DNA of 7,103 nt from Mariprofundaceae bacterium (lineage in GTDB: Bacteria > Pseudomonadota > Zetaproteobacteria > Mariprofundales > Mariprofundaceae), in assembly GCA_027018975.1 (NCBI GenBank), contig JALUXN010000277.1, positions 1 to 7,103 on the forward strand. Direction: 5' to 3'. Shown here in pieces: positions 1 through 5,603 of this stretch. The position numbers were made by a program, and so were the translations under genes. The notes beneath the pieces are model-generated. The model did no database searches. It was given only the letters and a program-made list of their open reading frames with translations, and was not told the origin of the DNA. Numbering within the stretch: the stretch's first letter is position 1; each line of letters starts with the position of its first letter.

Positions 1-5
1 GATTG

Positions 6-147
6 GTAACTATTCAGATGCAGGCTGAAACTGTTCAGATCGCCCATGGTTTGTTCGATAGCAAGGCGAACACGCGCAGTGTGCTATTGCACATGAGCAT
101 GTTCAACGCAGCTAGCGGGCAAACCGTGGGATGAGCTGAATAGTTAC
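6..147. mobile_element. 142-bp miniature element with IS66-like ends (putative MITE)
   Basis: Positions 6-17 (GTAACTATTCAG) and 136-147 (CTGAATAGTTAC) are perfect 12-bp inverted repeats bounding 118 bp. The 8 bp after the right end (148-155, ATCGATTG) match in their last five bases the only five bases visible before the left end (1-5, GATTG), as an 8-bp target duplication would, with its first three bases outside the window. From established knowledge, IS66-family elements commonly have ends starting 5'-GTAA and make 8-bp duplications. The inside is too short for a transposase. It holds only a 38-codon open frame on the plus strand (18-134) that resembles nothing I know and is also open leftwards to the window edge. 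A second copy of the end motif lies at 29-40. The inference is a non-autonomous IS66-type element; the alternative is a chance inverted repeat or a solo remnant. Confidence 0.6.
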
Positions 148-155
148 ATCGATTG
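148..155. repeat. Putative 8-bp target-site duplication, right copy
   Basis: ATCGATTG follows directly after the right inverted repeat. The window begins with GATTG directly before the left inverted repeat, so five of eight bases can be compared and all five match. The remaining three left-hand bases are outside the window, so the duplication is likely but not proven. Confidence 0.5.
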
Positions 156-194
156 TTGGTATCCCTTTAGAAAACGACCAGACCCTGTCGCGGC

Positions 195-225
195 GTCATC
201 CCCGAATGCTTCTATCGGGGATCCA
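195..225 (+). repeat. REP-like extragenic palindrome, divergent copy
   Basis: An 8-bp inverted repeat, ATCCCCGA (198-205) and TCGGGGAT (215-222), encloses a 9-nt loop. It is framed by GTC before and CCA after. This frame (GTCAT...ATCCA) matches the copies at the right end of the window, which have ATTCCCG...CGGGAAT stems, so it appears to be a diverged member of the same dispersed family. It lies between the miniature element and the 3' end of tolB, on the downstream side of the gene, where such palindromes often occur. There is no associated transposase (RAYT) in the window. Confidence 0.6.
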
Positions 226-289
226 TTGCCCACGCAGATGCCCGCCATAACGCTCTGTGAATTGGACCTGCAGATCACATAAATTTCAC

Positions 290-311
290 CGCCGATGAGC
301 AATCAGCGGCG
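290..311 (-). terminator. Weak stem-loop at the 3' end of tolB
   Basis: CGCCG (290-294) pairs with CGGCG (307-311). After a 1x1 mismatch, TGA (296-298) pairs with TCA (303-305) around a 4-nt loop. The tolB stop codon is part of the stem. On the minus strand the hairpin is followed by GGTGAAATTT rather than a U-tract, so efficient intrinsic termination is doubtful. It may only stabilise the 3' end. Confidence 0.25.
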
Positions 312-1568
312 CGACCATGCCGGATCGGAGGCGTCGATCGTCGCCGGTGTGATGGGCTCGGCCGTACCGCCCCAGCTGGGCACCTGATAGAGACGGCGCA
401 CCCGCTGCTCTTCAGCCGAGAAGATGATCATCTGTCCGTTGGGCGACCAGGTCGGCGACTCCACCCGCTTGCCGGTCGCCAGATAACGGATATCGGAACC
501 ATCCGGCCGCACCGTCGCCACGGCGAATGACCAGTTTTTCAAAGAAATCATGGCAATGCGATCACCAGTGGGCGACCAAGATGGCGAGGTATTGTAATCA
601 CCCTCTGTACTCACCAACTGCACCGGCCCGCCGGCAACCGGCTTGCGATAGATCTGCGGTTTACCGCTGCGATTGCTGACAAAGGCGATCCATTTACCGT
701 CGGGCGACCAGGTCGGCGCGGTGTCGATGGCGCGATTGTGCGTCAACTGCCGCCACCGTTTACGCTGCACATTGTAGATGAAAATATCGCTATCCCCTTT
801 ATACGATAGCGTCGCCGCGACAAACTGCCCGTCCGGAGAGAACTCCGGTGTGCTATTCAGCCCCTTGAATTCACCGAATGTGGTGCGTGTACCGCGCTGC
901 AGATCAAAAAACTCCAGCCGGGGACGATTGCCGACATAGGTATTCAGCGCCACCGTCTTGCCATCGGGTGCCCAGTCGGGTGAGAGCAGCAACGTGAAAT
1001 TGTGGCCGACCACCTGCTGATTGGCACCATCCTGATCCATATAGATCAGATCCGAACTATCGCCATGCTTACTGACGTAGAGCAGATGGCTGGTGAAATA
1101 GCCGGGAATCCCCAGTGCAGCGTGATAGACCTGATTGGCAGCTTGATGCGCCAGCAAGCGCAGATGCTCGCCATCGCCAGCCACCTCGACCATCGCCAGC
1201 TGCTTGCTGCGGAAGGAGTCGTAGACATGCAAGATCATGCGCAGGCCATCCGCCTCCCGCGTCAATTGCCCATATGCGAGGATATCAGCACCAATCAGCG
1301 TCCAATCCCCGTAATCAATCCCCTCCGCCAAACTCTTCGGCGTGGCGATAAATGCCATTGGATCGATGGTTTTGAATGATTGACAGTGATTCAGATCGTT
1401 GGCCATCACCCGGTAGAGCAACTGCTGATCATCATGCGACAAGGCATCATCATCGAGCACAATGGCCAGCTGGAGTGGATGAAAATCGGATTGATAAATA
1501 TCGAACTCAGCGGCAAAGAGCGGCGAGGCAAACAGCGTCAGGAGAATCAACAGGAGAGGTAATTGCAT
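303..1568 (-). CDS. tolB: Tol-Pal system periplasmic protein TolB
   Basis: TolB is the periplasmic beta-propeller of the Tol-Pal envelope complex. It contacts Pal at the outer membrane and TolA from the inner membrane during cell-envelope constriction. The 421-residue length is close to E. coli TolB (430). A hydrophobic signal peptide covers residues 1-19 or 20 (cleavage near LFA/A). Residues 21-155 match the N-terminal TolB domain. From about 160 onward, six propeller repeats are marked by SPDWAPDGK (196-204), TPEFSPDGQ (240-248), APTWSPDGK (284-292), SPSWSPTGD (328-336), SPTWSPNGQ (371-379) and a terminal DPAWS (415-419). A stop codon lies three codons before the ATG, so the start cannot move upstream, yet I see no Shine-Dalgarno sequence in front of it. 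In E. coli tolB lies between tolQRA and pal; here a 450-bp gap and an MFS gene are upstream, and no pal lies in the 302 bp downstream. It could therefore be a stand-alone tolB or a divergent second TolB paralog. Confidence 0.88.
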   Translation of the reverse strand: MQLPLLLILLTLFASPLFAAEFDIYQSDFHPLQLAIVLDDDALSHDDQQLLYRVMANDLNHCQSFKTIDPMAFIATPKSLAEGIDYGDWTLIGADILAYGQLTREADGLRMILHVYDSFRSKQLAMVEVAGDGEHLRLLAHQAANQVYHAALGIPGYFTSHLLYVSKHGDSSDLIYMDQDGANQQVVGHNFTLLLSPDWAPDGKTVALNTYVGNRPRLEFFDLQRGTRTTFGEFKGLNSTPEFSPDGQFVAATLSYKGDSDIFIYNVQRKRWRQLTHNRAIDTAPTWSPDGKWIAFVSNRSGKPQIYRKPVAGGPVQLVSTEGDYNTSPSWSPTGDRIAMISLKNWSFAVATVRPDGSDIRYLATGKRVESPTWSPNGQMIIFSAEEQRVRRLYQVPSWGGTAEPITPATIDASDPAWSRR

Positions 1569-1753
1569 GGCGGCGTTCTATCGACTGCCATGCGGGATAT
1601 CAAGGTTTGATCAGGCTACGCTGCCACTTGTGCACAAACCGCGCTGCAACGGCAATATGTCACCAATAAGTCACAATTATCCACCACCCCCGAGCGCCGC
1701 AGGTAAAAGTTCAACGATTAGCGCCACTTGCTCTTGTTTGCCATCACAATACA

Positions 1754-1802
1754 GAGATAACTATTTGTATTATTGACAATAATTATATTGCCTATTTTTT
1801 AA
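1754..1802. other. AT-rich tract (DNA-unwinding-element-like or promoter region)
   Basis: Only 9 of 49 bases are G or C, against clearly GC-rich coding DNA on both sides. The tract includes a plus-strand TTGACA (1773-1778) with no well-spaced -10, and a minus-strand TATAAT (1787-1782) with no clear -35. It lies about 55 bp from the DnaA-box cluster. This is the arrangement expected of an origin's unwinding element, but an AT-rich promoter region for tolB explains it equally well. Confidence 0.4.
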
Positions 1803-1855
1803 GCACGAGCATTACAGAATGAAAAAATCCTTGTATGCAGGAAAAAACGGCCATT

Positions 1856-1890
1856 TTATCCACTAAGTTATCCACAGATTCTGTGGATAG
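1856..1890. promoter_or_regulatory. DnaA-box cluster with 21-bp palindrome
   Basis: Three 9-mers fall within 35 bp: TTATCCACT (1856-1864, one mismatch to the E. coli R-type consensus TTATCCACA), TTATCCACA (1868-1876, perfect), and TGTGGATAG (1882-1890), which reads CTATCCACA on the minus strand (one mismatch). The last two form a perfect palindrome with 10-bp arms (TATCCACAGA at 1869-1878 and TCTGTGGATA at 1880-1889) around a single central T. The matches are read directly from the sequence; DnaA binding is inferred from the consensus. Confidence 0.55.
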
Positions 1891-1990
1891 CAAAAAAGCC
1901 AAGATCAGCATGCAGTTATCACGATAGGCATCGTTTTCAGCGATAACGCGAGGTGCGCGCAGGGCGGAACATTCTCACCTACGCACCCCA

Positions 1991-2012
1991 CGCATCAACG
2001 GCCATTGATACG
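1991..2012 (-). terminator. Stem-loop just after the MFS gene
   Basis: CGCATCAA (1991-1998) pairs with TTGATACG (2005-2012), giving an 8-bp stem with one G.T wobble and a 6-nt loop, 7 bases beyond the stop codon on the transcribed side. No U-tract follows; the minus strand continues with T followed by GGGG. It is more likely an mRNA 3'-end stabiliser or part of a Rho-dependent end than a classic intrinsic terminator. Confidence 0.3.
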
Positions 2013-2018
2013 CAAGAG

Positions 2019-3371
2019 TTACACGCCCTCCAGCACGGCTTTAGCCGCATCCTGATCAAACTGCGACTTCTCCACGCGCAGATAGACCACACCCTCATCG
2101 GCCGCAATGCGCACTTCCGCGACGCCATCAAGCGCCAACAGCGCCGCTTCCATGGCAGCCACATCGCGCAGCTTGTCGCGCTCCACGTGCATCAGCATCG
2201 CCGAGAGCATGCGCGGTGGTGCCATGCCGAAGGCGAGCCCCAACCAGAGTAGCGCGAACAGGGCGCAGGCGATAAACACACCCACCACACCGAAGTGCGC
2301 CAGCAACACGCCGCCGCCGGCACCGCCGACAAACGCGCCCAGAAACTGGCTGGTGGAATAGACGCCCATCGCCGTCCCCTTGCCATCGACCGGCGCAATC
2401 CGCGACACCAGTGAAGGCAGCGTCGCCTCCAGCACGTTGTAGGCGATAAAGAAGATCAGCAGCCCGGCAATCACCGTCACCCAGCCGTGCGCCATCGACA
2501 ACACCAGTGCAGAGAGCGCAATCAGCGCAATGCCGGTGAGAAAGACCGGCTTCATCTTCTCCTTTTTCTCGGCAATAATCACCAACGGCACCATCAACCC
2601 CATCGCCACCAGCAGCGTCGGCAGATAGACCCAGGAGTGGTGCAGCACCGGCAGCTGCAGGGTATCGCGCAGGACAAACGGCAGGGCGATAAACATCGCC
2701 GTCATAATGGAGTGGAGAATCAGAATGCCGACATCCAGCCGCAGCAACTCGATATTGCGCAGCGCCGCACCCAGTTGCGACGGCACTGTCTCCGCATCGC
2801 GATGCACAAAGCTGTGTGATGGATTGGGAATCATCGTGAACAGCACCACAATCGCCGCCACCGCCAGCACCGCCGTCAACCAGAAGATGCCATTCACGCC
2901 GATCGCCGCATCCAGCCACGGACCGAGGATGAGCGAGACGGTAAACGACATACCGATCGACATGCCGATCATGGCGGTCGCCTTGGTGCGCACCTCTTCG
3001 CGCGTCAAATCGGCCAGCAGCGCCATCATTGCCGCCGCAATCGCGCCCGCCCCCTGCAGCGCTCGGCCAATAATCACGCCCCAGATATCGTGCGAACTGG
3101 CCGCCACCACGCTACCCACCGCGAAAATCATCAGCCCGCCGGCGATCACCGGCTTGCGTCCAATGCGATCCGAGAGCATACCGAAGGGGATCTGCAGCAG
3201 CGCCATGGTCAATCCATACGCACCCAGCGCCAGCCCGATCAGCGTCGGCGTGACACCATCCAGATGTTCCGCATAGAGCGCAAACACCGGCAGAATAAGA
3301 AATAGCCCCAACATGCGCAGGCTGTAAATGCCTGCCAGTGAAATCACACTTTTACGTTCTACAGCATTCAT
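2019..3371 (-). CDS. YajR-like MFS transporter with C-terminal YAM-type domain
   Basis: This is an inner-membrane major facilitator superfamily protein of the drug:H+ antiporter type. Its 450 residues are close to E. coli YajR (454). About twelve hydrophobic segments can be followed between residues 10 and 385. The motif A loop between helices 2 and 3 is clear (GMLSDRIGRKP, 64-74). R103 in GRALQGAGA fits motif B, and G150-P151 lies in the motif C region of helix 5. The soluble tail (about 390-450), with EAALLALDGVAEVRIA followed by VVYLRVEK and a final helix, fits the ferredoxin-like YAM domain described for YajR. That tail separates it from ordinary DHA1 pumps. The substrate cannot be read from the sequence. 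The start ATG has only a distant AGGA (about 11 nt away). A terminator-like hairpin lies 22 nt upstream, so its transcription may be separate from, or attenuated relative to, the M50 gene. In Pseudomonas the related gene lies beside ssb and uvrA; ssb is not downstream here. Confidence 0.85.
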   Translation of the reverse strand: MNAVERKSVISLAGIYSLRMLGLFLILPVFALYAEHLDGVTPTLIGLALGAYGLTMALLQIPFGMLSDRIGRKPVIAGGLMIFAVGSVVAASSHDIWGVIIGRALQGAGAIAAAMMALLADLTREEVRTKATAMIGMSIGMSFTVSLILGPWLDAAIGVNGIFWLTAVLAVAAIVVLFTMIPNPSHSFVHRDAETVPSQLGAALRNIELLRLDVGILILHSIMTAMFIALPFVLRDTLQLPVLHHSWVYLPTLLVAMGLMVPLVIIAEKKEKMKPVFLTGIALIALSALVLSMAHGWVTVIAGLLIFFIAYNVLEATLPSLVSRIAPVDGKGTAMGVYSTSQFLGAFVGGAGGGVLLAHFGVVGVFIACALFALLWLGLAFGMAPPRMLSAMLMHVERDKLRDVAAMEAALLALDGVAEVRIAADEGVVYLRVEKSQFDQDAAKAVLEGV

Positions 3372-3392
3372 GGTTCTTTATATCCTATGGTT

Positions 3393-3419
3393 AAAAAAAT
3401 GCCCGACTCCTGTCGAGGC
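3393..3419 (-). terminator. Rho-independent terminator between the M50 and MFS genes
   Basis: On the minus strand GCC-T-CGAC (3419-3412) pairs with GTCG-GGC (3407-3401) around the loop AGGA, leaving one bulged T. The hairpin is followed by A and then seven Ts (3399-3393). This is a standard intrinsic terminator for the sspA-M50 transcript. It ends only about 21 nt before the MFS start codon. A competing pair, GAGGC (3439-3435) with GCCTC (3419-3415), would disrupt its lower stem. Confidence 0.65.
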
Positions 3420-3448
3420 TGCGAAGATGCACCCGCCTCAAAAAAAGG

Positions 3449-4111
3449 TCAAGGACGCCCCATGGCGAAATCGATCAGGTTACCGGCGCTCAGTTGCAGC
3501 AGTGGTGCGAGAATGGTCTGCAGCGCACCCGACAACAGTAGCACCACCACGATCACAAAACCGAACCGCTCCAGCTGCGCCAGCCGATACGACCACGGCT
3601 CCGGCAGCAGTCCGACAGCAACACGGCCGCCATCCAACGGTGGCAACGGCAGGAGATTGAAGATGCAGAGCACCATATTGATCATGATCGACGCCTGACA
3701 CATCAAGGCCAACGGTTTCGCAACCCAGCCCATGCCATACGGCAGCACCACCGCCAGCATCAGCAGCAAGGTCGAAATGATCGCCAGTAGCAGATTGACC
3801 GCCGGCCCGGCCAGCGCCACCCACACCATATCGCGTTTGGGGCGGTTCAGGCGGCGAAAATCGACCGGTACCGGCTTGGCATAACCAAAGAGAAAAGGGG
3901 AGCCGAAGAAGAGCAGCAGCGCAGGGATCAGCAGTGTACCAACAGGGTCAATATGTTTGATCGGATTGAGCGTCAAACGCCCCATCCAGCGTGCCGTCGG
4001 GTCGCCCAATCGATCAGCTACCCAGCCATGCGCCACCTCATGCAGAACGATAGCGAACAGCACCGGCAGCGCCCAGATCGCCAGATTTTGCATGATCGCA
4101 GCGAAATTCAT
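3449..4111 (-). CDS. Site-2 protease (M50) family integral membrane metalloprotease
   Basis: This is a polytopic inner-membrane protein of the short M50/S2P group that lacks a PDZ domain. The zinc-binding HEVAH motif is at residues 24-28 in the first membrane helix. AGPAVN (101-106) is the conserved loop seen in this family. NLLPLPPLDGGRV (152-164) supplies the third zinc ligand, D160. Hydrophobic segments lie at about 9-29, 56-77, 96-124, 133-155 and 183-205. All catalytic residues are present at 220 aa, so it should be active against membrane or membrane-proximal peptides; the substrate is unknown. The chosen ATG has no clear Shine-Dalgarno sequence, and a second Met at residue 7 is no better. 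The gene starts 36 bp after the sspA stop codon in the same direction, so co-transcription with sspA is likely, ending at the terminator at 3419-3393. Confidence 0.87.
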   Translation of the reverse strand: MNFAAIMQNLAIWALPVLFAIVLHEVAHGWVADRLGDPTARWMGRLTLNPIKHIDPVGTLLIPALLLFFGSPFLFGYAKPVPVDFRRLNRPKRDMVWVALAGPAVNLLLAIISTLLLMLAVVLPYGMGWVAKPLALMCQASIMINMVLCIFNLLPLPPLDGGRVAVGLLPEPWSYRLAQLERFGFVIVVVLLLSGALQTILAPLLQLSAGNLIDFAMGRP

Positions 4112-4147
4112 GCTGATCGACCGATCATGCGATCCACACGGAAACGA

Positions 4148-4741
4148 TCAATAATCGCGCAGCATCTGCTCGTGTTCGGAGAGGGCGCGCTCGAAGGCGG
4201 GGCGCTCGAAGAGGCGATCCATGTACCCTTCCAAGTTGTACCAGCTGGCAGAGTCGATGCCGATGGAGGGCAGGCGCCAGAGGATCGGCAGCAAAGTGAT
4301 ATCGGCCAGTGTGTACTGCTCGCCGATGAAAAACTCCTGCCGCGCCAAATAGCTATCCAGCGTGGTCAGGTAGGCCTTGATTTTGGCCACCGCATCCTTC
4401 TTCTTGCGGCTATTCTGGCTGTCCGCGTAGAGCGGGTAGAGTTCGCGCTCCAGCTGCATCACCGCCAGACGCATCTGTGCGCGCTGCGCCGGTGAACCGG
4501 GCTTCAGCGGTGGATGCGGATAACGCTCGTCGAGATACTCGTTGACCACCGACGACTCGAAAAAGACGATGTCCCGATCAATCACCGTCGGCAGTTTGCC
4601 ATAGGGGTTAATCTTCAGAAATTCGGCCGGCAGATTGTTGGCCTCCAGCTCCTCGGTATCGACCGGCAACTCCTTCTCCGCCAGCACGATACGCGTGCGG
4701 TGCGAATTGGGGCAGTGCCCATCGGAATAGAGTTTGATCAT
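4148..4741 (-). CDS. sspA: Stringent starvation protein A (GST-fold, RNA polymerase-associated)
   Basis: SspA binds RNA polymerase and modulates transcription in starvation and stationary phase. The 197-residue protein has a thioredoxin-like N-terminal domain (1-73), with CPNSH at 10-14, a cis-Pro loop KLP (49-51) and the ES pair (62-63). An all-helical GST C-terminal domain follows. The YLDERYPHPPL stretch (69-79) contains the PHP surface motif (75-77) that is characteristic of SspA and important in the E. coli protein. FFIGEQYTLADITLLPILWRL also matches the family. The ATG at 4741 is preferred over an in-frame start 15 codons upstream: it has GGAGG 5 nt before it, and homology begins at residue 2 or 3. 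Cys10 occupies the classic glutaredoxin/GST active-site position; from memory the E. coli protein lacks it. No sspB follows; the next gene is the M50 protease. Confidence 0.88.
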   Translation of the reverse strand: MIKLYSDGHCPNSHRTRIVLAEKELPVDTEELEANNLPAEFLKINPYGKLPTVIDRDIVFFESSVVNEYLDERYPHPPLKPGSPAQRAQMRLAVMQLERELYPLYADSQNSRKKKDAVAKIKAYLTTLDSYLARQEFFIGEQYTLADITLLPILWRLPSIGIDSASWYNLEGYMDRLFERPAFERALSEHEQMLRDY

Positions 4742-4745
4742 GTTA

Positions 4746-4751
4746 TCCTCC
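4746..4751 (-). promoter_or_regulatory. Strong Shine-Dalgarno site fixing the sspA start
   Basis: GGAGGA on the minus strand lies 4 nt before the ATG at 4741. The longer open frame that begins at 4786 reads through this site, and its extra 15 residues show no family similarity. The site therefore decides the start of sspA. Confidence 0.75.
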
Positions 4752-4766
4752 AAGAGAGCGCTCAAC

Positions 4767-4780
4767 CGGCGATGTCGCCG
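4767..4780 (-). other. Hairpin in the sspA leader
   Basis: CGGCGA (4767-4772) and TCGCCG (4775-4780) are perfect inverted repeats, forming at least a 5-bp stem with a 4-nt loop. The hairpin lies 15 nt upstream of the Shine-Dalgarno site and does not cover it. A role is not evident. Confidence 0.35.
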
Positions 4781-4797
4781 CAGCAAAACGGTCGCGC

Positions 4798-4803
4798 ACT
4801 ATA
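4798..4803 (-). promoter_or_regulatory. Possible sspA -10 element
   Basis: Minus-strand TATAGT matches five of six positions of the sigma-70 -10 consensus and is followed by a GC-rich stretch (GCGCG). A T-rich run (about 4816-4830) lies upstream, but no good -35 hexamer is present at 16-18 bp. A start near 4791 would give a leader of about 50 nt. The GC-rich discriminator is a feature of stringently controlled promoters, but this is only suggestive. Confidence 0.3.
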
Positions 4804-4838
4804 GCGCCGTCGCCGAAAAAATAAAGTTTTTTGTGATT

Positions 4839-5603
4839 TCAGATTGATTTACAATCAGTTATGAGAAATTCGATCGCCGCATCCACAGCCGTTTCCACTG
4901 TTTTTCCATGCGCGACACCCGCCGCAATCGCCGCCGCCAGACGGCAGCCGGTGCCATGTGCTGCCGCCTGCGACCACGCCGCTCGGGCGTGCTGAAACTC
5001 ATGCACCGCGCCGCTCGGCAGATAGAGCCGGTCACAGAGCATCGCATCCGCCGCATGACCGCCCTTGAGCAACACCGCACAGCCCAGCTGCGCGGCCACT
5101 GCCGCCGGTTCATGCGCTTGCGTTGATGCATCACTGAACTGCGCCTGCAACACCGCCCACTCATCGATGTTGGGGGTGATCAGCGTCGCCAGCGGCAGCA
5201 GCGCATGGATCAACGTATCCACCGCCGCCGGCGCCAACAACGACCTACCGCTGCTGGCCACCATCACCGGATCGATAATCAGCGGCCTGCCCGCATGATG
5301 CTCGGCGAGCAACGCGGAGATCAGCGCCATGCGATCGGCATCGAAGAGCATCCCCGTCTTCACCACCGCCACATCGTAGTAGTCGAACACGGCATGCAGC
5401 TCCGCATCGAGCTGCGCCAATGGTGCGGGTTCGATGCGGATAATCGCCGCCGGATGCTGCGCAGTCAGCGCCGTAATCGCCGAGCACCCCTGCACACCAA
5501 AGCGGTCGAACACACGCAGATCAGCCTGAATGCCGGCACCACCACAGGAGTCCGAACCGCCAATAGTCAGGCAGACGGGACGTTTTTCAGCTGCGCCTCT
5601 CAT
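4839..5603 (-). CDS. thiD: Hydroxymethylpyrimidine/phosphomethylpyrimidine kinase
   Basis: ThiD phosphorylates HMP to HMP-P and then HMP-P to HMP-PP, the pyrimidine substrate of ThiE, in cytosolic thiamine synthesis. The 254-residue ribokinase-fold protein shows the family signatures: IGGSDSCGGAGIQADL (14-29, pyrimidine pocket), VKTGML (81-86), DPVMVASSG (111-119), TPNIDEW (143-149), LKGGH (179-183), and HGTGC (216-220), whose anion-hole GTGC includes the conserved Cys220. The ATG at 5603 is chosen over an in-frame TTG at 5615: it overlaps the thiE stop as ATGA, a typical coupling arrangement, with a weak GGGA upstream. The length agrees with E. coli ThiD (266). The gene is the last of the gph-thiE-thiD unit. 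It has no fused ThiE or regulatory domain, and I found no convincing terminator after it. Confidence 0.92.
   Translation of the reverse strand: MRGAAEKRPVCLTIGGSDSCGGAGIQADLRVFDRFGVQGCSAITALTAQHPAAIIRIEPAPLAQLDAELHAVFDYYDVAVVKTGMLFDADRMALISALLAEHHAGRPLIIDPVMVASSGRSLLAPAAVDTLIHALLPLATLITPNIDEWAVLQAQFSDASTQAHEPAAVAAQLGCAVLLKGGHAADAMLCDRLYLPSGAVHEFQHARAAWSQAAAHGTGCRLAAAIAAGVAHGKTVETAVDAAIEFLITDCKSI

Larger units (their letters stand above)
1569..2018. other. 450-bp intergenic region: AT-rich tract plus DnaA-box cluster
   Basis: No credible gene is seen on either strand. In map order it holds a TTGTGCACAA palindrome (1629-1638), a 9-mer TTATCCACC (1677-1685), a tract of about 18% GC (1754-1802), three DnaA-box-like 9-mers within 35 bp (1856-1890), a bulged stem from GTTATC (1915-1920) and GATAAC (1942-1947), and a stem-loop next to the MFS stop codon (1991-2012). 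A perfect TATAAT lies on the minus strand (1787-1782) and could serve tolB, but no good -35 is placed for it and the leader would be about 200 nt. The overall build resembles a replication origin or a DnaA-controlled promoter region, although neither dnaA, dnaN, gidA nor rpmH is next to it. Confidence 0.5.

Noticed and set aside
1773..1802. Plus-strand sigma-70 promoter from TTGACA
   Set aside because: The -35 is perfect, but no acceptable -10 lies 16-18 bp away and no plus-strand gene follows.
1890..1950. Terminator downstream of the MFS gene using the CTTTTTTG run
   Set aside because: The nearest stem (GTTATC with GATAAC, bulged) is separated from the T-run by more than 15 nt, so the classic stem-plus-U-tract geometry is absent.
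2128..2919. 263-codon minus-strand frame inside the MFS gene in another frame
   Set aside because: It lacks membrane segments or any recognisable domain and lies wholly inside the well-supported transporter gene.
2707..3276. Long plus-strand open frame antisense to the MFS gene
   Set aside because: It is a shadow of a clear transporter gene in GC-rich DNA, with low-complexity Ala/Ser/Ile/Pro composition and no family motif. Similar antisense frames occur opposite thiD/thiE and gph.
4810..4856. Intrinsic terminator after thiD
   Set aside because: A 5-bp GATTG/CAATC stem overlaps the stop, and A/T runs lie downstream, but the stem is weak, AT-rich and too far from the T-tract.
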